Part shown: in pieces, positions 9,391 through 19,872 of the stretch | How the letters are laid out: each line of letters opens with the position of its first letter | Numbering within the stretch: position 1 is the stretch's first letter | Assembly: GCA_015490455.1 (NCBI GenBank) | Contig: WFXU01000013.1 | Span: 1 to 64,000 of the forward strand | DNA: 64,000 nucleotides | Source of the DNA: Hyphomicrobiales bacterium | GTDB lineage: Bacteria; Pseudomonadota; Alphaproteobacteria; Rhizobiales; Devosiaceae | Reading direction: 5' to 3' | Translations under genes and position numbers: made by a program | Notes under the pieces: model-generated | What the model was told of the DNA's origin: nothing | Database searches by the model: none | The model's input: only the letters and a program-made list of their open reading frames with translations

Positions 9391-11064
9391 TTACATTGAG
9401 GAATAATTTGGCCCCGATCCCCCCTCAGGAGTTGTCCAAACTATATTTTGATATGGATCTTTAATATCGCAGCTTTTGCAGTGTAGGCAATTGGCGCTAT
9501 TTATTTGCAAAATATCTTTATTATTCCTTTTTATAATTTCATAAGTTCCGGCCGGACATAATAGGGGTAAAATTGCCCCATATTTTGGTAAAATTTCTTC
9601 TGTCAATATTTGTTCATCAACAATTTGCAAATTATTTGGCTGATTTTCATTATAGGAAATATTGGCCAAATGAACTAAAGAAGATTTATCTAAAATAAAA
9701 TCATTATTGTTCTTTTTATAAATTAGTTTTTTACATTTATTTTTAGCTTTTGTTGCCAAATAATCCGCCTGTTTATGTTGTAAAGTCCCAAAGAGAGAAA
9801 ATTTACATATGCTGATGAACCAAAGATCAAAAAAGGCTAAGATTGAGCCAAGAAAAGTGCCAAATTTAGACCATAATATTTTTGCATTTTTTACCTGTTT
9901 TAATTCTTTTTCTATATTTTTAGCTAAGACTTTTTGTTGCAAATCCTGTAAAATATCATTGGCTCTATTTTGCTCCAGCGCTTTTACAACTTCTCTTGCG
10001 CTTATCATTGCTGAAAACATATTTAAGTGAATTGCCTTAGTTGCAACTAAATTCATAAATCCGGCCGAACAACCTATTAATGCGCCCCCCTTAAAGGCTA
10101 GTTTAGGAATTGATTGTAGACCACCACTATTAATTGCACGTGCACCATAGGAAACTGGTTTTAGGCCATTTATAATTTGTTTTATTTTAGGGTGCGATTT
10201 GAAACGGTTAAATTCGTCAAAGGGTGAAAGGGTGGGGTTCTTATAGTCCAAATGAGTGATTAATCCCAAATAAATTTGCCCCCCCTTTGCGTGATATAAA
10301 AATCCTCCCCCATTTGCCCTGCCGGCTAGGGGAAAACCAAGAAAATGTTCTATTAGGCCTTCTTGATGCCTATCTAATTTTTCTTTTGGCAATTGATAAA
10401 TTTCTTTTATTCCCAGCGCATATTTTTGTGTTGAGCAATTTTTATCAAGCTGGAATTTTTTTATTATTTTTTGCGCTAAAGATCCTCTAGCCCCTTCAGC
10501 TATTAAACAATATTTAGCCCTTATTAGAATGCCAGCAATATAATCCTCACCCGGCTTGCCATTTTTATCAAGCCCTAAATCAGAACTAATTACGCCACCA
10601 ACAGAGCCATCCTCATTTATAATCAAATCCGCCGCTGCGGTTGATGGATAAATTTCAACCCCTAAATCTTCAGCAATTTTTGCTAACCATTGGCACATTT
10701 CCCCCAGAGAAATAATATATGATTCTTTCCTTTTCATTTGCGGGGGTAGTAAAAAATTAGGTACTAAAAGTGAATTTTTTTTAGAGAGTAAATAAAATTT
10801 ATCTTCCTTAACCAAATTTGTTATTGGTGCTTTTCTTTTTTTCCAATCAGGAAGCAATTCATTTAACGCGCTTATATCAAGAACCGCCCCAGAAACTATA
10901 TGCCCACCTATTTCAGCGGATTTTTCTATAATTGTTACAGAAATATCCAAATTTTTTGCTTGAGCCAATTGCTTAATATGAATAGCTGCGCTAAGCCCTG
11001 TAGGACCTGCGCCTACTATTAAAATATCGGTTGAAATTTCTTCGCGTTCAATATTGCTGCTCAT
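9391..11064 (-). CDS. Electron transfer flavoprotein-ubiquinone oxidoreductase
   Basis: A membrane-associated flavoprotein passing electrons from ETF (fatty-acid and amino-acid oxidation) to ubiquinone. The FAD-binding GAGPTGLSAAIHIKQLA lies at about residues 18-34, followed by SGAVLD. The C-terminal 4Fe-4S domain has CPAGTYE and then CLHCKSCDIKDP, supplying the four cysteine ligands. It ends with the typical TTPEGGSGPNYSSM tail. At 557 residues it is full length. No etfA or etfB is in the window. It is divergent from the uracil-DNA glycosylase gene. Confidence 0.95.
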   Translation of the reverse strand: MSSNIEREEISTDILIVGAGPTGLSAAIHIKQLAQAKNLDISVTIIEKSAEIGGHIVSGAVLDISALNELLPDWKKRKAPITNLVKEDKFYLLSKKNSLLVPNFLLPPQMKRKESYIISLGEMCQWLAKIAEDLGVEIYPSTAAADLIINEDGSVGGVISSDLGLDKNGKPGEDYIAGILIRAKYCLIAEGARGSLAQKIIKKFQLDKNCSTQKYALGIKEIYQLPKEKLDRHQEGLIEHFLGFPLAGRANGGGFLYHAKGGQIYLGLITHLDYKNPTLSPFDEFNRFKSHPKIKQIINGLKPVSYGARAINSGGLQSIPKLAFKGGALIGCSAGFMNLVATKAIHLNMFSAMISAREVVKALEQNRANDILQDLQQKVLAKNIEKELKQVKNAKILWSKFGTFLGSILAFFDLWFISICKFSLFGTLQHKQADYLATKAKNKCKKLIYKKNNNDFILDKSSLVHLANISYNENQPNNLQIVDEQILTEEILPKYGAILPLLCPAGTYEIIKRNNKDILQINSANCLHCKSCDIKDPYQNIVWTTPEGGSGPNYSSM

Positions 11065-11130
11065 GATTATTGCTCATGCTAATTCTTTTGGTTGATATTA
11101 TTATTAGTGCTATGACATAATGCGCGCATA

Positions 11131-11922
11131 ATGACAAATATAAGTGATAAATTTTCAGAAGATATAAAATTACTTGAATATTATCTGGCAATTGGCGTTG
11201 ATATGGCAGTTGGCGAAGAACCCATAAATAGGTTTGCGCAAAATGCCGATGGGAAGAGAGAGAAACAAAATAAAATTATAATAAGGAAAGGGAATGGGGG
11301 GGCGCAACATATAAAAGAGCAAAATGATTTTATAAAAGAGGCTGAAGAAATAGCAAATTCGGCAAAGAGTCTAGAGGAATTAAAAGAATTACTAAATAAT
11401 TTTGATGGGTGTGACCTTAAAAAAAGGGCAACCCAATTGGTTTTTGCTGATGGCTCTTTTGATGCGGATTTGATGATTATTGGCGAAGCTCCTGGTCGTG
11501 ATGAGGATATTTTGGGAAAGCCTTTTGTTGGACGTTCTGGTCAATTATTAAATAAAATGCTAAAGGCGATAAATATTGAGAGGGAGCAGACTTATATTAC
11601 CAATATTGTTGCTTGGCGCCCGCCGGGAAATCGTAACCCCACTAAAGGAGAAATTGCCACTTGTTTGCCCTTTTTATATAGGCAGATTGAGTTGGTAAAA
11701 CCTAAAATAATTCTTACTCTTGGTGCCCCTGCTGCCCATAGTTTATTCAAGTGTGATATTCCAATTTTGAAATTACGCGGAAAATGGCGGCAATTTGAAC
11801 ATAATAATATGTCAATAAAATCATTGCCCAGCCTGCATCCTGCATATTTATTGCGCCAGCCAGCTCAAAAAAGGCTAGCTTGGTTTGATATGTTATTGAT
11901 TAAACAGGCACTAGGGGAATAA
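11131..11922 (+). CDS. Uracil-DNA glycosylase, family 4-like
   Basis: Removes uracil from DNA in base-excision repair. Seen: the active-site motif GEAPGRDEDILGKPFVGRSG (about residues 115-134), YITNIVAWRPPGNRNPT and the C-terminal HPAYLLRQP. Length is 263 residues, with a charged N-terminal extension of about 90 residues. Classical family 4 enzymes hold a 4Fe-4S cluster with four cysteines. Here only DGC and the IATC cysteine align; the usual VVKCRPPGNR cysteine is Trp. From memory this is common among alphaproteobacterial members, so cluster binding is doubtful. The stop overlaps the rnhB start by one base (TAATG). Confidence 0.88.
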   Translation: MTNISDKFSEDIKLLEYYLAIGVDMAVGEEPINRFAQNADGKREKQNKIIIRKGNGGAQHIKEQNDFIKEAEEIANSAKSLEELKELLNNFDGCDLKKRATQLVFADGSFDADLMIIGEAPGRDEDILGKPFVGRSGQLLNKMLKAINIEREQTYITNIVAWRPPGNRNPTKGEIATCLPFLYRQIELVKPKIILTLGAPAAHSLFKCDIPILKLRGKWRQFEHNNMSIKSLPSLHPAYLLRQPAQKRLAWFDMLLIKQALGE

Positions 11923-12557
11923 TGGCTGATTTTTCCCTTGAAATAGCAGAGCAAAAAAAGGGCGCAAAATATATTTGCGGTGTAGATGAAGCCGGGCGCG
12001 GCCCGCTTGCCGGCCCAGTCATTGTAGCCTGTGTTATGTTCAAAACCATTGATGATTCTTTAGAAAATTTACTGAAAAATCTCGATGATTCAAAAAAATT
12101 ATCACCGCAAAAACGCAAACAATTATTCAATATTATAATTAATAAGGCCTATATTGGTATTAGTTCAATTGAAGCAAAAATAATAGATGAAAAAAATATT
12201 TTACAAGCTACATTTTTGGGCATGCAAAGGGCAATAAATTCTCTCTTCATAAAACCCTCTATTGCTCTTATTGATGGGCGCGATATTCCAGATAATTTAT
12301 CCATTAAGGCTAAAGCAGTAATTAAGGGAGATAGTAAGAGCCTTTCTATCGCTGCCGCTTCGGTTATTGCTAAACAAGTGCGTGATGAAATATGTTATAT
12401 TATGGCGCAGGATTTTCCGGAATTTAATTTTGAGAAACATAAAGGCTATGGCACTAAAGCCCATATTGAAGCATTAAGTAAATTTGGCCCTTCCCCTTAT
12501 CATCGTTTTTCTTATGCACCCGTTAGGGCTCACAATGCGATTAAATTAGCAAAATAA
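11922..12557 (+). CDS. rnhB: Ribonuclease HII
   Basis: Cleaves RNA in RNA-DNA hybrids and single ribonucleotides misincorporated in DNA. The N-terminal CGVDEAGRGPLAGPV supplies the first acidic catalytic pair (DE). IALIDGRDIP and KGDSKSLSIAAASVIAK give the remaining conserved positions, and the HKGYGTKAH segment is diagnostic. The protein is 211 residues, normal for the family. It is translationally coupled to the upstream glycosylase gene by a TAATG junction, so two repair enzymes are made from one message. Confidence 0.95.
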   Translation: MADFSLEIAEQKKGAKYICGVDEAGRGPLAGPVIVACVMFKTIDDSLENLLKNLDDSKKLSPQKRKQLFNIIINKAYIGISSIEAKIIDEKNILQATFLGMQRAINSLFIKPSIALIDGRDIPDNLSIKAKAVIKGDSKSLSIAAASVIAKQVRDEICYIMAQDFPEFNFEKHKGYGTKAHIEALSKFGPSPYHRFSYAPVRAHNAIKLAK

Positions 12558-12588
12558 GGAAATATTAACCTTAAAACTTCATCACCAT

Positions 12589-12649
12589 TTAACCCTAATA
12601 GAGTATAAACCCCCCATTAGTGCCCCCATTAGTATTGCGTTAGGGTTAA
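12589..12649 (+). promoter_or_regulatory. ccrM leader with inverted and direct repeats
   Basis: A perfect 10-base inverted repeat (TTAACCCTAA at 12589-12598, TTAGGGTTAA at 12640-12649) flanks a perfect 10-base direct repeat (CCCCCATTAG at 12611-12620 and 12623-12632). The right arm holds AGGG (12642-12645), the only ribosome-site-like sequence before the ATG at 12653, so pairing of the arms could block translation. Alternatively the arms could be a regulator's binding site. I did not find a canonical CtrA site (TTAA-N7-TTAA). Confidence 0.55.
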
Positions 12650-13822
<1,173 letters not shown>

Positions 13823-13847
13823 ATTTGACCTCCATTAAACAGATATG

Positions 13848-13873
13848 GTCGCCCTAAATGGGGCGACTTTTAT
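13848..13873 (+). terminator. Rho-independent terminator of ccrM
   Basis: A perfect 7-bp stem (GTCGCCC at 13848-13854 and GGGCGAC at 13861-13867) with a 6-base loop is followed by TTTTATT, 26 bases past the ccrM stop. Confidence 0.85.
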
Positions 13874-13920
13874 TCCTCTTTATACTTCAATATTTATATA
13901 TATGATGTTATTATCCTTAT

Positions 13921-14421
13921 ATGCAAAAGGAGCAAGATAAGATTAAAAGATTTAACAAGACAATACAGCTTGATCAGGCAATGCAAAAAGTAATTGCTCC
14001 CTTTTTGCAAAAACGCGGGTTTGCTTCGCGCGATTTAATCAAACAATGGGCTAATATTGTTCCCTCTCCCTATGATAGGGTAACTATTCCTGATAGGTTA
14101 GCTTGGCCAAGGGGAGCAAAGTCAGCCAATGGGGCTATTTTATATTTGCGCTGTAAGGAAGCGCACAAAGTGGCTCTTTCCTATGATAGTGAGATAATAA
14201 TAGCGGCAATAAATAGATATTTTGGTTATATTTTAGTTGAAAAAATAAAAATTTCCCTATCACCATTCAGCTATTATTCAGATGAGAAAATTTATTCTAA
14301 GAAAAAAATCACTAATAAAGCCCGAAAAAAAATAGATAATATTGTTGGAAAAGTAGAAAATGAAAAATTAAAACAAGCTCTGCAAAATTTAGGAGAAAAT
14401 ATTAGCGGCAAATCTGATTAA
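13921..14421 (+). CDS. DUF721 (DciA-like) protein
   Basis: A 166-residue basic protein with the DUF721 core at about residues 20-110 (PFLQKRGFASRDLIKQWANIV, then the ILYLRCKEAHKVALSYDSE strand region). DUF721 includes DciA, which helps load the replicative helicase in bacteria lacking DnaC; that role is inferred here from the family alone. It lies upstream of the dsbA-like gene and smc, the conserved Rhizobiales order (usually preceded by mutY, absent here). The C-terminus is lysine-rich and variable. Confidence 0.82.
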   Translation: MQKEQDKIKRFNKTIQLDQAMQKVIAPFLQKRGFASRDLIKQWANIVPSPYDRVTIPDRLAWPRGAKSANGAILYLRCKEAHKVALSYDSEIIIAAINRYFGYILVEKIKISLSPFSYYSDEKIYSKKKITNKARKKIDNIVGKVENEKLKQALQNLGENISGKSD

Positions 14422-14490
14422 TATTATTTTGGTATGTCTTTTTTTTGCCTTTAAGCTGATGCAGATATGAGTAAAATAATGGAGTATAAA

Positions 14491-15156
14491 TTGACCTTAA
14501 ATAGAAGAAAATTAATTATTCAGGGAACCGCCTTTGGTTCTACTATTTCTTTAATCCCTCTTATTAGCTCCAATCCGGCTTTAGCTGGTGATGGTGGCAT
14601 GTTTGATATGGAAAAATTAATGAAACTGCCAGCTTTAAGGGACCATTTTCTTGGCAATGAAAATGCCAAAGCAATAATGATAGAATATGCTTCTTCAACG
14701 TGTCCCTATTGTGCGGCATTTCATGTAAATACCTATCCTAAAATCAAGGAAACCTATATTGATAGTGGTAAATTGCGTTTTGTTTTACGCCCATTTGTTC
14801 TAAATGTGCTTGATGCGGTGGTGTTTATGTTGGCTTTTAAGGCTGGGGAAGAGGGAGTAGAAAATTATTATGCTATTTTGGATTCCTATCTAAAAACTCA
14901 ATCTCAATGGGCACAGGCTAAAAATCCAAAACAAGCCATATTTAAGATTGCCCAACAACATGGATTTACTGAGGAAAGTTTTGAAGCTGTCTTGACAAAT
15001 CAAGAGCTTTTCGAAGGAATAGAAGCAATAAGAAAGCAGGCAAGCAAAGAGTTTGATATGCATGGAACGCCTAGCTTTTACTTAAATGGCAAAAAACTAT
15101 CCGGGAATTACTCATTTGAGGAAATGGCAAAGGAAATTGATTTACTGCTTGATTAG
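14491..15156 (+). CDS. DsbA-family thiol:disulfide protein, exported
   Basis: A thioredoxin-fold protein with the redox motif CPYC in STCPYCAAFH (about residues 71-74 from this start), a helical insertion, and the cis-Pro segment HGTPSFYLNGKKL. An ATG lies 24 bases upstream at 14467 without a ribosome site; the TTG chosen here has GGAG six bases before it. The signal sequence begins NRRKLIIQG, a twin-arginine-like motif, with a likely cleavage after NPALA. It sits between the DUF721 gene and smc, as in other Rhizobiales. A substrate-specific periplasmic oxidase or reductase role is inferred. Confidence 0.85.
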   Translation: MTLNRRKLIIQGTAFGSTISLIPLISSNPALAGDGGMFDMEKLMKLPALRDHFLGNENAKAIMIEYASSTCPYCAAFHVNTYPKIKETYIDSGKLRFVLRPFVLNVLDAVVFMLAFKAGEEGVENYYAILDSYLKTQSQWAQAKNPKQAIFKIAQQHGFTEESFEAVLTNQELFEGIEAIRKQASKEFDMHGTPSFYLNGKKLSGNYSFEEMAKEIDLLLD

Positions 15157-15180
15157 CGGGCGATTATTTAGAGGTGTGAA

Positions 15181-18100
15181 ATGAAATTTTCACGCCTTAA
15201 AATAACTGGTTTCAAATCTTTTTGCGATGAGAGCGAATTAGAATTTTTGCCCGGCATTAGCGGTATTGTTGGGCCGAATGGGTGTGGTAAATCTAATCTT
15301 GTAGAAGCCTTGCGGTGGGTTATGGGAGAGAGCTCCTATAAGGCTATGCGGGCTTCAAATATGGATGATGTAATTTTTTCCGGTTCAATAAATCGCCCCA
15401 GTAGAAATAGTGCCGAAGTCTCTCTTATTATTGATAATAGCGAACGAAAAGCCCCTGCGGCGTTAAATAATGCAGATATTTTAGAAATATCGCGAAGAAT
15501 TGAGCGCGAAAGCGGCTCTGCCTATAGGGTTAATGGTCGCGAAGTCAGGGCGCGAGATGTGCAGCTCTTATTTGCCGATGCTTCAACTGGTTCAAAATCA
15601 CCATCCCTTGTGCGCCAGGGGCAAATAAGCGAATTAATTGCCGCCAAACCAGTTCAGCGTCGCGCTCTATTGGAAGAAGCTGCCGGAATATCAGGCCTAC
15701 ATTCGCGCCGCCATGAGGCTGAATTGCGTCTTAGGGCGGCCGAACAAAATCTTGAAAGGGTTGATGATGTTGTTGCGCAGATTGAAGAGCAATTGGCCTC
15801 TCTTAAAAGGCAAAGCCGCTTAGCTATTCGTTATAGAAATATTTCTGGTGAAATTCGTAAAAATGAAGCTCTGCTTTATTATATTCGTTGGGTCAATGCT
15901 CGCCATGAACAAAAAAATATTGAAGCTGAACAGGGTAAATTAATAAAAAAACTGGCTGACGCTACCCATAATGAACAACAAGCAAATAGAGTGCATCAGG
16001 AAAATGATAAACGTTTGGCGCCTTTAAGAGAAAATGAAGCAAAAATTGGTGCTAAATTACAAAGATTAAAAATTTTGGCCGAGCAATTAGAGCAAGAATT
16101 AGCGCAAACAAAAAATCGGCAAATAGAATTAGTCAACAGAAAAGAGCAAATTTGCGCCGATATTGAAAGAGAAACAAATTTGCTTAACGAGGCTGATGAA
16201 ATTATTCTTAACGCTAAGAATGAAAGAGAAAAAATAGAAAAACAATTTATAGATGAAAATGAGCAAATTGCAATAGCAAAAGAAATAAGCGCAAAAATTA
16301 AGCAGAAATTGGCTAATATAGAAAATGAAGCGCAAATTGGCGCACAAAAATTGGCCGAATATAGGGCAAAAAAACAACAAGCCCTCTCTAACTTACAGGA
16401 GGAGAAAAATAGGCTAAATGATCTCAAACAGCAGCAAATTGACCTTGCCAGAAAAAAAGAAGAGATAAATGCTCTATTGCAAAATAATGAAGCAATTAAA
16501 CTATATCAGGAAAAATTAGAAAAAGCGCAACAAAGCCTAAAAGAGGCTGAAAAAGACAGCATAAAAATAGAAAAAGAGCTTGCCAAAAAAAGAGAGAAAA
16601 TTGAAGAAATCAGGCCTTTACAGGCAAAATATCAATCTCAATTGTCAAAATTGGAAAGTGAAGCGGCAACCTTATCCAAAATATTAAATATTGAAAATAA
16701 TTCGCTTTGGCCTCTTATTATTGATGAAATAAATGTTAAAGCGGGTTATGAAAGTGCCATAGGAGCTGCTTTGGGCGAAGATTTAGAGGCTTCTTTAGAT
16801 AAAACAGCCCCAATTTTTTGGGATTTGATTAATAATGATGTTGATGATGCTCCCTTGCCTGATGGCGTTGTTAATCTAACAAAATTTGTCAGCGGGCCTA
16901 AAATATTAAATCGCCGCCTTAAACAAACAGGCTTGGTTGAGAAGGATGATGGCGCCAAATTACAATCATTATTAAAGCCGGGTCAAAGGCTGGTAAGCAA
17001 AGAGGGAGATTTATGGCGTTGGGATGGGTTTGTTGCTGTTGCCGGCGCCCCTACCGCTGCAACAAAAAGGCTAGAGCAAAAAAATCGCCTTAAAGAGCTT
17101 GATAAAGAAATAAATAATGCCAAACAGAAATGTTCGTCCTTTAACAAAAAACTTACCGATCTAATTGATGAGCAAAATATTTTGCAAGAAAAGGAACAAA
17201 AAGAAAAAGAAAAATGGCGTTTTTTACAAAATAATATTGCCAATTTACAAACCCAACTTGAAGAAGAAAAAAAATCCCTATTAGATTTTACTGCCAAACA
17301 TAGCGCCATTTTGGAAACAGAAAAAATAATTGAGCAAAATATTAAAAATAGTATAAGGGAAATAGAAGAAGGGGAGAAATTATTAAATAATATTGGTGAT
17401 GAGAAGGAAATTTTGCAAAATAATGAATTATTGCAAAATGAGCTTAATGCTTTACGCGCAGAATCTGAACAAGCTCAATTAAAGCTGAATGAATTAGAAA
17501 ATAATAAAAAATTGCAAAATGAGCGGATTAAGCTACTTAATAAGGAAATAGAGAACTGGCAGCAAAGAAAAATTGGGGCGCAAAGACAGATTAATATTTT
17601 ACTGGAAAGAAAGCGCGAAATTAATGTTCAATTGGAAAAATTGGACAGTTCCCCAGATGAATTTGCAAAGAGAAAAAATCTGCTTTTAGAGGATATTGAG
17701 GTAGCAAAAAATGATTATAAAATTGCCTCTGACAGGTTAGAGCTGGCCTTAACACAATATCGCCAAAGCGAAAAAAATCTTCGCCAGAATATAGAGGAAT
17801 TGAGTAAAGCACGCGAGGAACTGGCAAGAATTGAGGAACGTCTAAAAGCCAATCTGCATCATATTAGGCAAATTGAGCAAACTATTGTTGAAAATCTTGG
17901 CGTTTCTGCTGAAGAGACAGCGCAAATTGCGCAAATTAAAGCCAATATGCCCCTAGCTGATGAACAAATAGTTGAAAGAAAAGTTGAGCGATTAAAGACA
18001 GAGCGCGAACGGCTTGGGGGGGTTAATCTGGGTGCTGAGCGCGAATTAGCGGAAGTTAAAGAAAAACTTGATATTATGCTCAAAGATAAGGAAGATCTTA

Positions 18101-18639
18101 TAGGCGCTATTAGCAAATTACGAACAGGTATTAGTAGCCTGAATAAAGAGGGGCGGGCAAGGCTAAATGAAGCCTTTGCTAAGGTTAACGCACATTTTAA
18201 GACATTATTTGCTACTCTTTTTGGCGGGGGAGCAGCCGAGCTAAAATTTGTTGAAAGCGATGATCCGCTGGAAGCCGGACTGGAAATTATTGCCCGCCCT
18301 GCCGGGAAAAAAGAGCAAATATTAACCCTTCTTTCTGGTGGTGAACAGGCGCTAACGGCCATTTCGCTTATTTTTGCGGTTTTTTTAACCAATCCCGCGC
18401 CCATTTGTGTGCTTGATGAGGTTGACGCCCCCCTTGACGATGCAAATATAGAACGGTTTTGCAATCTGCTTGACGAAATGTGTAAACGCACCGATACGCG
18501 CTTTATCATTGTAACTCACAATCCAATTACAATGAGTCGTTGTGATAGATTATTCGGTGTCACTATGGCTGAACGTGGGGTTAGCCAGATTGTCTCGGTT
18601 GATTTAAGCGAGGCCAAACAAGTGGCGCAAATTGGCTAA
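15181..18639 (+). CDS. smc: Chromosome segregation protein SMC
   Basis: The ATPase core of the bacterial condensin. An N-terminal Walker A sits in GIVGPNGCGKSNLVEALRW (about residues 28-46). Two long coiled coils (about 165-500 and 645-1000) flank a hinge (about 505-640, including YESAIGAALGEDLEA). The C-terminal head carries the signature LLSGGEQALTAI and Walker B VLDEVDAPLDDAN (near residue 1080). At 1152 residues it is complete. It starts 25 bases after the DsbA-like gene. Partner genes scpA and scpB are not in the window. Confidence 0.96.
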   Translation: MKFSRLKITGFKSFCDESELEFLPGISGIVGPNGCGKSNLVEALRWVMGESSYKAMRASNMDDVIFSGSINRPSRNSAEVSLIIDNSERKAPAALNNADILEISRRIERESGSAYRVNGREVRARDVQLLFADASTGSKSPSLVRQGQISELIAAKPVQRRALLEEAAGISGLHSRRHEAELRLRAAEQNLERVDDVVAQIEEQLASLKRQSRLAIRYRNISGEIRKNEALLYYIRWVNARHEQKNIEAEQGKLIKKLADATHNEQQANRVHQENDKRLAPLRENEAKIGAKLQRLKILAEQLEQELAQTKNRQIELVNRKEQICADIERETNLLNEADEIILNAKNEREKIEKQFIDENEQIAIAKEISAKIKQKLANIENEAQIGAQKLAEYRAKKQQALSNLQEEKNRLNDLKQQQIDLARKKEEINALLQNNEAIKLYQEKLEKAQQSLKEAEKDSIKIEKELAKKREKIEEIRPLQAKYQSQLSKLESEAATLSKILNIENNSLWPLIIDEINVKAGYESAIGAALGEDLEASLDKTAPIFWDLINNDVDDAPLPDGVVNLTKFVSGPKILNRRLKQTGLVEKDDGAKLQSLLKPGQRLVSKEGDLWRWDGFVAVAGAPTAATKRLEQKNRLKELDKEINNAKQKCSSFNKKLTDLIDEQNILQEKEQKEKEKWRFLQNNIANLQTQLEEEKKSLLDFTAKHSAILETEKIIEQNIKNSIREIEEGEKLLNNIGDEKEILQNNELLQNELNALRAESEQAQLKLNELENNKKLQNERIKLLNKEIENWQQRKIGAQRQINILLERKREINVQLEKLDSSPDEFAKRKNLLLEDIEVAKNDYKIASDRLELALTQYRQSEKNLRQNIEELSKAREELARIEERLKANLHHIRQIEQTIVENLGVSAEETAQIAQIKANMPLADEQIVERKVERLKTERERLGGVNLGAERELAEVKEKLDIMLKDKEDLIGAISKLRTGISSLNKEGRARLNEAFAKVNAHFKTLFATLFGGGAAELKFVESDDPLEAGLEIIARPAGKKEQILTLLSGGEQALTAISLIFAVFLTNPAPICVLDEVDAPLDDANIERFCNLLDEMCKRTDTRFIIVTHNPITMSRCDRLFGVTMAERGVSQIVSVDLSEAKQVAQIG

Positions 18640-18752
18640 TATTTCATTTATTTTAATTTATTTTAATATGTTTTAATTTGTCATTATATGCTTTTCTTGG
18701 GCAAAAAATTTTTCTATTAAAATTTTGGTCAATCTTGCTTTAAGGAAAAAAC

Positions 18753-19850
18753 ATGAAAAATAACATATCTTTTAGCATTAGTGCTTTTACATTTCTTGCT
18801 TCTTTTAACCTTGCTGCTATTGGTGCTGAGCAAGTGGTAAATATTTATAATTGGTCAGATTATATAGCGGAAGGTGTGATTGAAAAATTTGAACAGCAAA
18901 CGGGCATAAAGGTAAATTATGATGTATTTGATTCTAATGAAATATTAGAAGCAAAATTACTAACCGGTGGCACGGGTTACGATATTGTTGTGCCTTCGGC
19001 CAGTTTTCTTGAGCGGCAAATAAAGGCCGGGCTGTTTCAAAAATTAGATAAGTCAAAATTGCCAAATCTAAAAAATCTGGATGAGACTATTATGCAGGCA
19101 GTGCAAATGGCTGATCCGAATAATGAATATTCCATTGTCTATATGTGGGGCACAACGGGAATAGGCTATAATGTCAAGATGATAGAAGAAAGAATGGAAA
19201 ATGCTCCAACTAATAGTTGGGAGCTGATTTTTAACCCTGAAATTTTAGCAAAATTTGCCGATTGCGGGGTGAGCTTGCTTGATGCGCCGGACGAACTTAT
19301 TCCGGCAGCCTTAATATATCTTGGTCTTAATCCGCTAAGTGAAGATGAAGCCGACTTGCAAGCTGCGGAACAATTAATTAAAAATATCCGCCCCCTCATT
19401 CGCTCATTTAATAATTCGCAATATATTTCAGACCTTGCTAATGGTGATATTTGTATTGCACATGGCTATTCAGGCGATATTTTGCAGGCTCGTGATAGGG
19501 CAGATGAAGCTGAAAATGATATTGAGATAAATTATTCAATTCCCAAAGAGGGGGCAATAATCTGGTTTGACATGATGGCAATCCCAGTTGATGCGCCAAA
19601 TCCGCAAAATGCGCTTAAATTTATGAATTATATAATGCAGCCGGAAATTGCAGCAGAAATTACCAATTATGTATGGTATGCTAATGCCAATCAGGCCTCT
19701 TATGATTTAATTGATGAGGAAATTATAAATGATAAATCCATTTATCCTCCAAAAGAAATTAAGGCAAAATTAGTTGCTACACGTTCATATTCGCTGGAAT
19801 TTGATAGGCTTTTAACTCGCGCCTGGACAAGAATTAAAACCGGCCAATAA
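18753..19850 (+). CDS. potF: Polyamine ABC transporter, periplasmic binding protein
   Basis: A 365-residue periplasmic solute-binding protein of the spermidine/putrescine (PotD/PotF) family. The signal peptide ends around residue 24 (AAIGAEQ). VVNIYNWSDYIAEGVIEKFE is the hallmark start of the mature protein, and GYDIVVPS and YMWGTTGIGYN are conserved ligand-pocket regions. It heads the four-gene operon potFGHI. Putrescine as main ligand is inferred from the F-G-H-I order; related amines are possible. An AAGGAAAA ribosome site precedes the ATG. Confidence 0.92.
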   Translation: MKNNISFSISAFTFLASFNLAAIGAEQVVNIYNWSDYIAEGVIEKFEQQTGIKVNYDVFDSNEILEAKLLTGGTGYDIVVPSASFLERQIKAGLFQKLDKSKLPNLKNLDETIMQAVQMADPNNEYSIVYMWGTTGIGYNVKMIEERMENAPTNSWELIFNPEILAKFADCGVSLLDAPDELIPAALIYLGLNPLSEDEADLQAAEQLIKNIRPLIRSFNNSQYISDLANGDICIAHGYSGDILQARDRADEAENDIEINYSIPKEGAIIWFDMMAIPVDAPNPQNALKFMNYIMQPEIAAEITNYVWYANANQASYDLIDEEIINDKSIYPPKEIKAKLVATRSYSLEFDRLLTRAWTRIKTGQ

Positions 19851-19872
19851 TTTTTGAGAGTGGGACATTAAT

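Noticed and set aside
12627-12645. CtrA binding site before ccrM
   Set aside because: The closest match is TTAG-N7-TTAG; both half-sites deviate from TTAA, so I do not claim it.
17859-18509. Long open frame antisense to smc (216 codons)
   Set aside because: It overlaps the highly conserved SMC head, has Ser/Arg-biased composition typical of a reverse-strand shadow, and shows no family motif.
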